From HGM04593 sp045634085 (GTDB taxonomy: Bacteria; Bacteroidota; Bacteroidia; Bacteroidales; Bacteroidaceae): a stretch of DNA of 64,000 nt. The stretch is taken from contig JAZQZM010000077.1 of NCBI GenBank assembly GCA_045634085.1, forward strand, positions 1-64,000, written 5' to 3'. The notes beneath the pieces are model-generated. The model did not search any database and was not told the origin of the DNA. It was given only the letters and a program-made list of their open reading frames with translations. A program made the translations under genes and the position numbers. Positions 8,278 through 16,595 of the stretch are shown here, piece by piece (the stretch's first letter is position 1; every line of letters begins with the position of its first letter).

Positions 8278-9915
8278 TTATCTGCCGCGTCCACCGCCGC
8301 GTGAACCGCCGCCACCGGAACCGCGTGAACCACCTCCGCCGGAACTTGAGCCTCCACCTCCGGATCTGCTACTTGAACCGCCACTGTAGCTTGAACTGCT
8401 ACTACGTGAACTGCTGCCGGAACTGCTGTAGCTTGAACCGCCACCACGGGCTCTCCCGCCACCACCAGAGCTACTGCGGCTAACGGAACTGCTACTACTG
8501 CGTGTCTGGGTAGAAGCGCCACGCGAACGGGTTGCATTTGTACTGCTCTGTCTGTTATAGTTGCCTGTTGATGAGCTGCGACGGTTTACAGAACCCTGCC
8601 CCTGAGCCGAAGCACCACCTCTCTCTCCACGCTGACGTACGTCCTTGCCGGGAGTGTTGACAGCACTGTTTCTTGTATTGCCATTTCCGTTGTTCACACT
8701 CCTTGCGGGTTGCTGTCGACGTGCACCGGTGTTACCGCTTACAGCACCATTCTTTCTTGAACTCTCATTATTCCTGTTAGCATTGACAGTAGTCCTTGCA
8801 GGCTGCTGTCGACGGGCACTGGTGTTACCGTTTACAGCACCGTTCTTTCTTGAATTTTCATTATTCTTGCTGCCATTGATACCAACCCTTGCAGGCTGCT
8901 GGCGACGTACACCTGTATTACCGCCAATCTTGATTTCACGACCCTTTCCGTTTCTTCCATTGTCATCACGTATATTGCCGTTGCGGTTATCCTTGCCACG
9001 CAAGTCTACTTTGCCATTATTTTCATTACCGTTCTTGTCATTACGTACACCGGCTACAGTTCTACCTGTATTCCTGTCATTATTTCTTTTGTTTCCTCTA
9101 AGGTCTACACCACCGTTACCGTTCTTGCCGCCACGGCCAGCCTCTCTTCCTCGGTCATTGCCATAGCCGGCGCCTCTTGTATCGTGGTTTCTGGCACTGA
9201 TGCCACCACGGGTTATACTGTTACGCAAGTTACGTCCACTGTGCCATCTGTTTGCATGTATATGATTGTTCCAATACGAATTGTACCAGTGGCTGTTGTG
9301 ATGATGGTGATGGTGATACCAGTATGGGCTGTACGAGCAGTAGTACCCAGGGTGATACCAATCCCAATATGAATAATTCCAGTTGTATCTGTTATACCAA
9401 TATCTCCAATTATACCAAGTCAATGAATTCCAGGCAAAATCGGTCAAGTAATAAAGAGGATTATTTATAGTAGGATATATGTCAATGCTGTAACCATTGT
9501 CATATATATACCAGTCATTTACATAACTTGTATAAGCCAAATCCCAATAGATGTTGCTAATGGCTCTACTTGGACTGCGGAAACGAACGATTCTTGTTGA
9601 ATAGTCATAATCCTGATAATCGTCAGCAACAGTAACATACTCATCACCATAGTTCCCCTCAATGTACTGCTCAGGATCATCGGTATAAGCATTACGTCTG
9701 TTATATTCATCGACGTTGCGGACAGTAACCTTTGTTTCGTCAACAATATTGTACTTGTCCGACACTCTCTCTACAACAATCGTCTGTTTCTCGCAACTCT
9801 TCGTCGGCACAAAGTATATGTCGTCAGTCTGAGCAAAAGCGAGGAAAGGAGAAACGAGCATAAGCATCATTACCAGAGCACTTCTCCACTGCATGCATTT
9901 TACGTTAGTTTTCAT
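8278..9915 (-). CDS. Exported Tyr/Trp/His-rich protein with RQQPAR repeats and Ser/Gly tail
   Basis: A 545-aa exported protein (signal peptide to about residue 28, ..FLAFA|QTDD). Its mature start DDIYFVP and the later VRNVDEYNRR (residues 65-74) match a Bacteroidales-specific family of secreted proteins that I recognise but cannot name. Residues ~120-225 are extremely rich in Tyr, Trp and His, including six consecutive His at 201-206. Residues ~230-330 are Arg/Asn/Gly-rich. From 332 there are three ~31-residue repeats, each with ARRQQPAR- or VRRQQPAR-like cores. The tail (~445-545) is Ser/Gly/Arg low complexity. No catalytic motif is visible. The His run could bind metal, and the basic tail could contact an anionic surface; both are speculation. 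Confidence 0.75.
   Translation of the reverse strand: MKTNVKCMQWRSALVMMLMLVSPFLAFAQTDDIYFVPTKSCEKQTIVVERVSDKYNIVDETKVTVRNVDEYNRRNAYTDDPEQYIEGNYGDEYVTVADDYQDYDYSTRIVRFRSPSRAISNIYWDLAYTSYVNDWYIYDNGYSIDIYPTINNPLYYLTDFAWNSLTWYNWRYWYNRYNWNYSYWDWYHPGYYCSYSPYWYHHHHHHNSHWYNSYWNNHIHANRWHSGRNLRNSITRGGISARNHDTRGAGYGNDRGREAGRGGKNGNGGVDLRGNKRNNDRNTGRTVAGVRNDKNGNENNGKVDLRGKDNRNGNIRDDNGRNGKGREIKIGGNTGVRRQQPARVGINGSKNNENSRKNGAVNGNTSARRQQPARTTVNANRNNESSRKNGAVSGNTGARRQQPARSVNNGNGNTRNSAVNTPGKDVRQRGERGGASAQGQGSVNRRSSSTGNYNRQSSTNATRSRGASTQTRSSSSSVSRSSSGGGGRARGGGSSYSSSGSSSRSSSSSYSGGSSSRSGGGGSSSGGGGSRGSGGGGSRGGGRGR
8683..8922 (-). repeat. Tandem 93-bp coding repeat (three units)
   Basis: Inside the 8278-9915 gene, residues 332, 363 and 394 each begin a unit GNT(G/S)xRRQQPAR followed by an Asn/Gly spacer and, in the first two units, a (N/S)SRKNGAV ending. 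The period is 31 codons (93 bp); the third unit is shorter. The DNA of the units is nearly identical in their cores, which suggests recent tandem duplication. Confidence 0.8.
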
Positions 9916-10021
9916 AGCCGTTTATTTTGAGGATTCTTATCTGCTGCAAAAATATAACCATAAAACCTGCAATGAAAGGGAAAAAACCTACCATTAGAGA
10001 GGAATTTCCCTATTTATAAGA

Positions 10022-10051
10022 AATGCGGGTGTGGCAAGCCACACCCGCATT
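10022..10051 (-). terminator. Terminator of the ilv operon
   Basis: A perfect 14-bp stem, AATGCGGGTGTGGC with GCCACACCCGCATT, around a 2-base centre. It lies 28 bases past the ilvN stop. Confidence 0.8.
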
Positions 10052-10079
10052 GACAAAGACAGCAACATCTACGTCAGAA

Positions 10080-10637
10080 TCACATTTCATCCTTTATAGA
10101 CTTGCGTTTGTAATCCTCGTCAAAAAGCATTTCGCTAAGTTTAGGTTGCGGTGCACGAGGCACTGCCACACGTCCCGACTTCACAAACTGTAGCATACAC
10201 TCCTGGGCCACAAACTCGTTATAAAGGTTCACGATAGTATCGGTGCGGCCGGTCATCTCAACGACCATGTAATCGGCATTTACCTCAATGACACGCGCCC
10301 TTTTATGGCGTATAATCCTTGAGATATCGTTGTTTTCGAGCACCTTGGGCATTGAGAGCTTATACAGTGCGACCTCTTGGACAAAAATTTCATTGTCGGT
10401 ATAATAATCGGCCTTCAGCACATCCACTTTCTTGGCGATACGCTTTGTTACCTTCTGTACAGAATCCTCCTCTCCCCACAATGAAATGGTATAGCGGTGC
10501 ACACCCTCAATTGACGACGAAGAAGCCGTAATGGTATCAATATTCATCATTCTACGGGTAAACTCGGCTGTTACCTGGTTAAGCATACCCGCAATATTCT
10601 CAGTATAAATGATAATGGTATATAGTTTCTTTTCCAT
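10080..10637 (-). CDS. ilvN: Acetolactate synthase small (regulatory) subunit
   Basis: A 185-aa regulatory subunit of acetohydroxyacid synthase, which binds valine and activates IlvB. The start at 10637 gives MEKKLYTIIIYTENIAGMLN, the usual beginning of the N-terminal ACT domain. The longer in-frame start at 10661 would overlap ilvB and adds residues not typical of the family. The ACT domain (about 1-80) includes RRMMNIDTITASSSSIEGVHRYTISL (residues ~23-48), followed by the C-terminal ALS_ss_C domain (..ARVIEVNADYMVVEMTG..). On the minus strand AAGGAAA precedes the ATG by 3 bases. It is the last gene of ilvD-ilvB-ilvN. Confidence 0.93.
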   Translation of the reverse strand: MEKKLYTIIIYTENIAGMLNQVTAEFTRRMMNIDTITASSSSIEGVHRYTISLWGEEDSVQKVTKRIAKKVDVLKADYYTDNEIFVQEVALYKLSMPKVLENNDISRIIRHKRARVIEVNADYMVVEMTGRTDTIVNLYNEFVAQECMLQFVKSGRVAVPRAPQPKLSEMLFDEDYKRKSIKDEM

Positions 10638-10653
10638 AGTTTCCTTGGGAGTA

Positions 10654-12348
10654 TTATTCAAAAATCATCTCGTTGACCGAAGCACCCGGAGGTGTCATTG
10701 GCATGACATTCGCCTCCTCCTTCACTGCGACATGAAGCAGGAAGGCACCCGGAGTCTCAACCATCTCCCTTATCGCATCATCAAGCTGCTCGCGATCGGT
10801 TACAAGACGCGATGCAATACCATAGCCCTGTGCAATGAGTGAATAGTCGGGGTTGAGCATAGGTGTCCATGAGTAGCGATGGTTGAAGAAGAGTTCCTGC
10901 CACTGGCGCACATTACCAAGATAGTTGTTGTTCAGGAGAATAATCTTTACAGCAACACCCTGCTCCATAATGGTACCGAACTCCTGGATGTTCATTTGCA
11001 GGCCACCGTCACCGGCAAAGATGCAGACTGTGCGTTCAGGCATTGCAATCTTGGCGCCTATAGCAGCAGGAAGTCCGTAGCCCATAGTTCCAAGACCACC
11101 CGATGTCAAGATGCTGTGAGGCTTGGTAAACTTGAAATAACGTGCCGACATCATCTGGTTCTGTCCTACATCAGTAACAAGTATGGCACTGTTGCCGGTA
11201 GCCTCGCTAACCTTACGCACCACCTCACCCATGAGCAATGGACCTTCGCCCGGATTGAGTGCATTCTCAATCACCTTCTCGTGTTCAATGGCATTCAACT
11301 GGCGGAAACTCTCGATCCACTCCTTGTGAGAAGCCCTCTCCACCAAGACTGTGAGCATTGGAAGCACCTCCTTGCAATCGCCAACGATTGGCACATCAAC
11401 AGCTATATTCTTGTTTATCTCGGCATGGTCGATATCAATATGTATCACCTTTGCCTGCTTTGCATATGTCTTTACATTACCGGTAACACGGTCACTGAAA
11501 CGCATACCAACAGCAATGAGCAGGTCACACTCGTTTGTATTCACATTAGGACCGTAATTACCGTGCATACCCAGCATGCCCACACATAGCGGATGGTCAC
11601 TTGGCAGAGCCGAAAGGCCCATCAGGGTACGTGCTACAGGGATATCGGCCTTCTCGGCAAACTCCACAAGTTCCTTGTGAGCCTCGCCAAGTTCCACACC
11701 CTGTCCCACAAGCATGAACGGACGCTTGGCACTGTTTATGAGCCTTGCAGCCTCCTCCACAGCATCCTGTGAAGGTGTAGGATAAGGGATATAACTACGT
11801 ACACTGTCCACCTTTACCGGTTCAAAATCGGTCAATGCAGTCTGTGCATCCTTGGTAAAGTCGAGCACAACCGGACCGGGACGTCCTGTCCCGGCAATAT
11901 AAAAGGCTCTAGCCACCGCCCATGCAACATCCTCGGCACGGCGTATCTGATAACTCCATTTTGTAATAGGCTGTGTAATACCCACAAAGTCAATCTCCTG
12001 GAATGCATCTGTACCGAGCACAGCTGATGCCACCTGACCGGCAATGACAACCACCGGTGTACTGTCGAGCATTGCATCACTGATACCTGTAAGTGTATTT
12101 GTAGCACCCGGACCACTTGTCACGATACAGAGTCCAACCTTACCCGAACTGCGTGCATATCCTTGAGCAGCATGTACAGCACCCTGTTCGTGACGTACAA
12201 GCACACTGCGGAACACATCCCGGTAGTCATACATAGCATCAAACACCGGCATGATTGAACCGCCGGGATAACCGAAGACCGTGTCTACACCTTCATTAAC
12301 CAATGAGCGCATAAGCGCCTCACAACCTGTAATCCTGTCTTTTCCCAT
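10654..12348 (-). CDS. ilvB: Acetolactate synthase large (catalytic) subunit
   Basis: A 564-aa ThDP enzyme that condenses two pyruvates to 2-acetolactate, or pyruvate with 2-ketobutyrate, at the first common step of Val/Leu/Ile synthesis. It shows the catalytic glutamate segment RHEQGAVHAAQGYARS (residues ~53-68), the FAD/central domain (LIAVGMRFSDRVTGN), and the ThDP-binding motif GDGGLQMNIQEFGT followed by LLNNNYLGNVRQWQELFF in the C-terminal third. Length and order are normal for IlvB/IlvI. It begins 4 bases after ilvD ends and is followed directly by ilvN. Confidence 0.97.
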   Translation of the reverse strand: MGKDRITGCEALMRSLVNEGVDTVFGYPGGSIMPVFDAMYDYRDVFRSVLVRHEQGAVHAAQGYARSSGKVGLCIVTSGPGATNTLTGISDAMLDSTPVVVIAGQVASAVLGTDAFQEIDFVGITQPITKWSYQIRRAEDVAWAVARAFYIAGTGRPGPVVLDFTKDAQTALTDFEPVKVDSVRSYIPYPTPSQDAVEEAARLINSAKRPFMLVGQGVELGEAHKELVEFAEKADIPVARTLMGLSALPSDHPLCVGMLGMHGNYGPNVNTNECDLLIAVGMRFSDRVTGNVKTYAKQAKVIHIDIDHAEINKNIAVDVPIVGDCKEVLPMLTVLVERASHKEWIESFRQLNAIEHEKVIENALNPGEGPLLMGEVVRKVSEATGNSAILVTDVGQNQMMSARYFKFTKPHSILTSGGLGTMGYGLPAAIGAKIAMPERTVCIFAGDGGLQMNIQEFGTIMEQGVAVKIILLNNNYLGNVRQWQELFFNHRYSWTPMLNPDYSLIAQGYGIASRLVTDREQLDDAIREMVETPGAFLLHVAVKEEANVMPMTPPGASVNEMIFE

Positions 12349-12352
12349 TTGT

Positions 12353-14155
12353 TCAGTCTATAATTCTTATTCCACCCTTATCGGCCGAACTTACCATATT
12401 GGCATAGGCCTTGAGGCTCTTTGAAATAACCCTGTCACGTGTAAGCGGGAACATCTCGCGTGCTTTGAGTTCCTCATCTGTAAGTCTCACATTTATTGAA
12501 CGTGCAGGAATGTCAATATCTATAATATCACCATCGCGCAACTTGCCGATGTTGCCGCCGGCAGCAGCTTCTGGAGAGATATGTCCGATACTCAGGCCCG
12601 ATGTACCGCCACTGAAACGTCCGTCTGTAATGAGGGCACACTCCTTGCCCAAGTGACGCGATTTAATGTACGATGTCGGATAAAGCATCTCCTGCATACC
12701 TGGACCACCCTTAGGTCCCTCGTATACAATGACAACCACATCACCCGCCTGAACAGCACCGCCGAGGATTCCCTCAACGGCAGCCTCCTGCGAATCGAAA
12801 ACCTTGGCCTTTCCGCTGAAACGCCAGATGCTCTCATCAACACCGGCCGTCTTTACCACACAGCCATCCTTGGCTATGTTACCAAAGAGTATTGCAAGAC
12901 CACCATCCTTTGTATATGCATTCTCAAGAGAACGTATGCAACCCTTCTCCCTGTCGGTATCAAGAACTTCGTAAACAGAACTGTGCGCACCCATTGTATT
13001 GCAGAACACATTGGCAGGTGCAGTACTGTAGATACGCTGCGCCTCGCTGTCAATGCACTCACCAGTGATGCTGTATCTTGCAATGTCCTCACCGAGTGTA
13101 GCACCATTGACACGAACTACTGTCGTATCGAGCAAACCACCCTTGGCAAGTTCGCCCATGATACCTATAATACCACCGGCACGGCCGCAATCCTGCATTG
13201 AGTATTTTGCGCTGTTAGGCGCAAGCTTGCAAAGACAAGGTACGCGACGGCTCAAGGCATCGATGTCATTCATCGTAAAGTCGACACCAGCCTCACCGGC
13301 CACAGCCAGCAGATGAAGTATTGTATTTGTAGAACCACCCATGGCAATGTCCAGCGTCATTGCATTCATGAATGCCGCACGCGAAGCTATGCTGCGTGGA
13401 AGAACACTCTCATCACCCTCGCCGTAATATTTCATTGCATTTGCAACTATCTGCTTAGCTGCATCCTTGAGCAGCTGCACGCGGTTGGTGTGAGTTGCAA
13501 GTATTGTTCCGTTACCCGGCAATGAAAGACCGATGGCCTCGGTCAACGAGTTCATGGAATTAGCAGTGAACATACCCGAGCAACTGCCGCAACCCGGACA
13601 AGAACGCTTCTCAATCTCAGCAAGTTCATCATCACCCACAGTATCGTCGGCTGCCTTCACCATTGCGATTACAAGGTCAAGGTTCTCGTTCTTCCATGTA
13701 CCCTTCTCCATTGGGCCACCTGATACAAAGACTGTTGGGATATTAAGGCGCATGGCAGCCATAAGCATGCCCGGAGTAATCTTGTCGCAGTTTGAGATAC
13801 ATACAAGAGCATCTACCTTGTGTGCGTTGCACATATACTCAACACTGTCGGCAATGATGTCACGTGACGGCAAAGAATAGAGCATGCCGTCGTGTCCCAT
13901 TGCAATACCGTCATCAATAGCTATGGTATCAAACTCTGCAGCGTAACAACCGAGTTTCTCAATCTCGGCCTTGACAATCTGACCAGCCTCATGCAAGTGT
14001 GTATGTCCCGGCACAAGTTGTGTGAAGGAGTTGGCTATGGCAATAATGGGCTTGCCGAACATTTCACGTTTCATTCCATTGGCAATCCACAAGGCACGTG
14101 CTCCAGCCATACGGCGCCCCTCAGTACACTGGGCACTTCTTAATTTTATCTTCAT
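12353..14155 (-). CDS. ilvD: Dihydroxy-acid dehydratase
   Basis: About 600 aa from the ATG at 14155 (MKIKLRSAQCTEGRRMAGAR), the canonical IlvD beginning; the frame is open further upstream to 14245 through the leader. The enzyme dehydrates dihydroxy acids to 2-keto acids in Val/Ile synthesis and needs an Fe-S cluster. The cluster and active-site cysteine regions CISNCDKITPGM and CPGCGSCSGMFTANSMNSLT are present, as is the C-terminal DGRFSGGTSGLSIGHISPEA. It is the first gene of ilvDBN. ilvC and the leu genes are not in the window. A possible attenuator lies upstream. Confidence 0.97.
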   Translation of the reverse strand: MKIKLRSAQCTEGRRMAGARALWIANGMKREMFGKPIIAIANSFTQLVPGHTHLHEAGQIVKAEIEKLGCYAAEFDTIAIDDGIAMGHDGMLYSLPSRDIIADSVEYMCNAHKVDALVCISNCDKITPGMLMAAMRLNIPTVFVSGGPMEKGTWKNENLDLVIAMVKAADDTVGDDELAEIEKRSCPGCGSCSGMFTANSMNSLTEAIGLSLPGNGTILATHTNRVQLLKDAAKQIVANAMKYYGEGDESVLPRSIASRAAFMNAMTLDIAMGGSTNTILHLLAVAGEAGVDFTMNDIDALSRRVPCLCKLAPNSAKYSMQDCGRAGGIIGIMGELAKGGLLDTTVVRVNGATLGEDIARYSITGECIDSEAQRIYSTAPANVFCNTMGAHSSVYEVLDTDREKGCIRSLENAYTKDGGLAILFGNIAKDGCVVKTAGVDESIWRFSGKAKVFDSQEAAVEGILGGAVQAGDVVVIVYEGPKGGPGMQEMLYPTSYIKSRHLGKECALITDGRFSGGTSGLSIGHISPEAAAGGNIGKLRDGDIIDIDIPARSINVRLTDEELKAREMFPLTRDRVISKSLKAYANMVSSADKGGIRIID

Positions 14156-14173
14156 AATGCTTAATTTAATAAC

Positions 14174-14203
14174 AAAAACACCCTTCTCTGTGTGGGAGAA
14201 AGG
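14174..14203 (-). terminator. Terminator-like hairpin in the ilvD leader (possible attenuator)
   Basis: On the minus strand CCTTTCTC and GAGAAGGG form an 8-bp stem (one G-T pair) with a 7-base loop, followed directly by TGTTTTTGTT. It sits 19-48 bases before the ilvD ATG, where a terminator would be out of place unless it is conditional. Read together with the Ile/Leu-rich short ORF at 14304-14348, it suggests attenuation control. Confidence 0.45.
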
Positions 14204-14303
14204 ATCGTTTCGGGAATCACTGGATGCCATTATACCCAACGACACCCGAACACATTCAGAATCGGTTGCAAAAATACTCTATTTTTTCAGTTTATACAAG
14301 ATT

Positions 14304-14348
14304 TTAAAAGAGAATTGACAATATTGCACATGGTCTGGGACACAGCAT
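14304..14348 (-). other. Candidate leader peptide of the ilv operon (14 aa)
   Basis: A short ORF on the minus strand encodes MLCPRPCAILSILF and stops ~100 bases before the terminator-like hairpin. An overlapping frame (ATG at 14331) encodes MCNIVNSLLKSCIN, also rich in Ile, Leu and Val. Branched-chain codons in a short leader ORF are the usual sign of ilv/leu attenuation. No ribosome binding site decides between the two, and chance is possible with ORFs this short. Confidence 0.3.
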
Positions 14349-14407
14349 TAGCAAAACAGAAAAGCAAGGTTACAAGAAGGAATAAAGCGTTATAATTTGT
14401 TCAACAA

Positions 14408-14437
14408 CAAAGATATACCACCATATAAAAAAGCAAA
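14408..14437 (-). promoter_or_regulatory. Promoter upstream of ilvD
   Basis: On the minus strand TTTG (14434-14437) and TATCTTTG (14408-14415) are 18 bases apart, an excellent Bacteroidetes promoter that abuts the stop of the preceding permease gene. Transcription would begin near 14402, giving a leader of about 245 bases. A second, weaker candidate (TATTTTTG at 14269-14276 with TTG 20 bases upstream) lies inside the leader. Confidence 0.6.
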
Positions 14438-15448
14438 TCATGCTCTTCTGTTTTTTATTATCACATAAATGATTACAGGAGCACCTATCAGCGGAGTAAT
14501 TGCACCCAATGGCAAAAGACCGTTCTCGCCAGGTAGTTGACACACGAGGTTACACACAAGAGCCACTGCACCGCCAAGCACAATGGTTGCCGGTACAAGG
14601 TGGTGGTGGTTATTGCTTTTCAGAAGCATCCTTGCCATGTGCGGTACAGCAAGCCCCACGAAGGTGACCGGCCCGCAGAACGCAGTGACTACAGCCACCA
14701 GGAGACCAGCTGTGGCAAGGAGCAATACTCGCGCCGTCATTACATTTATGCCAAGGTTCATTGCATAGTCATCGCCTAGCAGCAGCGCATTGAGAGGCTT
14801 TGTTCCCGACAGAGCTACGACAAGCAGCAGCAATACCGGCACAGCAAAGAAAGGAACCTGAAAAAGAGAAACTCCGCCGAAACTTCCCATGCCCCATACC
14901 ATATAAGAATGTACACCTTCAGAGGTTGCAAAATAGTTCAGAATTGATATTGCCGACGATACAAGAAAGCTTACAGCCACTCCAACAATAAGAAGATACA
15001 GTTTATTGCGCAGCATTGATGAAAAGAACAGTATCAGCGAAATGACAGCCAATGAACCTACAAATGCACCGGCAAGCACAGCAAAGTAGCCGTACAATCC
15101 CAACGTCCCCGCAAATGCTGTACCTTGGGCAAGCAGCATGACCACAGCTACCCCCAACCCGGCTCCACTGCCGATACCGAGTACCTCGGGACCGGCAAGC
15201 AAATTATTGAACAGAGTCTGCAACATAAGTCCGGCTACAGATATTGCAGCACCGGCAAGAAGAGCCGTAATAGCCTGAGGCAAACGTGTTTCAACGACAA
15301 TGACCCTCCAGGCCTCACTGCACTCCTCACCCTTAAGAACCGAAAACACGCCCTGGAAGGGAATATCTACAGAGCCATAAAAGATATTTGCCACAAAAAA
15401 CAGCACAAGCACAACGGCATAGAGTGATATAGCAAGACTTTTTTTCAT
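14438..15448 (-). CDS. FecCD/BtuC-type ABC transporter permease
   Basis: About 336 aa from the ATG at 15448 (MKKSLAISLYAVVLVLFFVAN). It is a polytopic inner-membrane permease of the FecCD family, which moves iron-siderophores, haem or cobalamin with a periplasmic binding protein and an ATPase. Seen here are the family segments ETRLPQAITALLAGAAISVAG and LQTLFNNLLAGPEVLGIGSGAG near the N-terminus and FCGPVTFVGLAVPHMARML in the last third; it ends NGLLPLGAITPLIGAPVIIY. It starts one base after the binding-protein gene ends. No ATPase subunit gene is present next to it; the next gene on this strand is ilvD. Confidence 0.93.
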   Translation of the reverse strand: MKKSLAISLYAVVLVLFFVANIFYGSVDIPFQGVFSVLKGEECSEAWRVIVVETRLPQAITALLAGAAISVAGLMLQTLFNNLLAGPEVLGIGSGAGLGVAVVMLLAQGTAFAGTLGLYGYFAVLAGAFVGSLAVISLILFFSSMLRNKLYLLIVGVAVSFLVSSAISILNYFATSEGVHSYMVWGMGSFGGVSLFQVPFFAVPVLLLLVVALSGTKPLNALLLGDDYAMNLGINVMTARVLLLATAGLLVAVVTAFCGPVTFVGLAVPHMARMLLKSNNHHHLVPATIVLGGAVALVCNLVCQLPGENGLLPLGAITPLIGAPVIIYVIIKNRRA

Positions 15449-15449
15449 A

Positions 15450-16595
15450 TCAACGCATCTTCTCATAGTACTTGAATTCATAATCGGGAACAAGGGTAGG
15501 ATGAAACAGTGCCACAAGTTCCTTCAACAGTCTCTCGGGATGGAAAGAACTCTCCTCAAAGATTCTCTTCCTACTGCTGTTGCATGCAAAGACATTACCC
15601 TCCTTGAAAGGTCTGAAGTGCGAATATCCGCTATATTCGGCAAGTAACGAAGAGAAACTCTTTTCAACAGAAGAGTTATATTTCAAGAGCCAGATATCTG
15701 CATCGGCAGCCTTGTCGAGCACAGTCTCGAAAGAGAGTGGAACCGAACCGCTACCCTTACACCACGAAAAGAGATAATCGGCCCCGGCATCGGAGTACAT
15801 GCGTCCCATGGTACTTTCTCCGGCGGGAACATACCATGCCGAACTGCTCTTGAGCTCGCACATCAATCGGGGTCGAACAGTATCACTTGCTGCCAAAGTA
15901 CAAAGCGACTCATATTCGTTGCATATTGCATTGAACAGAGAATCGGCTACATCTGCCCTGCCAACCAGGCGACCATAGAAACGCATCCACTCGGCACAAG
16001 CCAGAGGTGATTTTTCCATATAATCGGCGCACTCCACTAGCGGCAACGCAACTCTGTCAAGTTTTCCATATCCGCCATTTTCATAAGGCAGCACGAATAT
16101 TGCCTCAGGCGAAGCCTCGGCCACGCGTTCAAGGTCAATATCAAGAGAACTTCCACAGTCAAGGACCTTTCCTTCAGAAATTGCCAAAGACGCCTCGGGT
16201 GAATATATGTACTGCGCATCACACACAGCCTTGACACACCCGGCCGCACCAATCTCTTCAAGCAACGACACATGCACCCCCGAGAACAACAGAAGACGTT
16301 CAAGAGGGGTACGCAGCAGCGTACCCTCGGGAATAGAGTCAGGAAGCTGCATATTTTTTGGAACAAGTATGTAGCGCTGCAAAAGTGCATCGCCCCACGG
16401 GTCAGCCACATCAACAACTGTATAACCGTCACATTCCGCTATTGACAGCAACGAGGAATGTTTAAGTTCTGTTTTTGCACCACCGGCATCGACACGACCG
16501 CCATCTGCGGCAAACAAAAGAAACAGCACAAGGATAAAAGCCGACAATAGAGTGGCCATAAAGAATATCCCGGACAATTGACGCGACCTGTTCAT
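15450..16595 (-). CDS. ABC transporter substrate-binding protein (iron-siderophore/cobalamin type)
   Basis: A 381-aa envelope protein with an N-terminal hydrophobic segment (residues ~9-29) that is a signal anchor or uncleaved signal; no lipobox is evident. It has the two-lobed TroA/BtuF-like layout: PLERLLLFSGVHVSLLEEIGAAG in the first lobe and DIDLERVAEASPEAIFVLPYENGG before the connecting helix. The second lobe contains DAGADYLFSWCKGSGSVPLSFETVL and FRPFKEGNVFACNSS. It is the natural partner of the permease that follows one base later. Its own start overlaps the DAHP synthase stop by 4 bases (ATGA). The ligand cannot be read from the sequence. Confidence 0.88.
   Translation of the reverse strand: MNRSRQLSGIFFMATLLSAFILVLFLLFAADGGRVDAGGAKTELKHSSLLSIAECDGYTVVDVADPWGDALLQRYILVPKNMQLPDSIPEGTLLRTPLERLLLFSGVHVSLLEEIGAAGCVKAVCDAQYIYSPEASLAISEGKVLDCGSSLDIDLERVAEASPEAIFVLPYENGGYGKLDRVALPLVECADYMEKSPLACAEWMRFYGRLVGRADVADSLFNAICNEYESLCTLAASDTVRPRLMCELKSSSAWYVPAGESTMGRMYSDAGADYLFSWCKGSGSVPLSFETVLDKAADADIWLLKYNSSVEKSFSSLLAEYSGYSHFRPFKEGNVFACNSSRKRIFEESSFHPERLLKELVALFHPTLVPDYEFKYYEKMR

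Noticed and set aside
8683..8922. CRISPR-like spacing of repeats
   Set aside because: The 93-bp units are in frame, code for protein and have no unique spacers.
12581..13201. 206-aa + strand frame opposite ilvD
   Set aside because: It is antisense to conserved ilvD codons, without signal, domain or promoter.
14156..14245. In-frame N-terminal extension of ilvD
   Set aside because: It runs through the terminator-like hairpin, and IlvD homologues start at the ATG at 14155.
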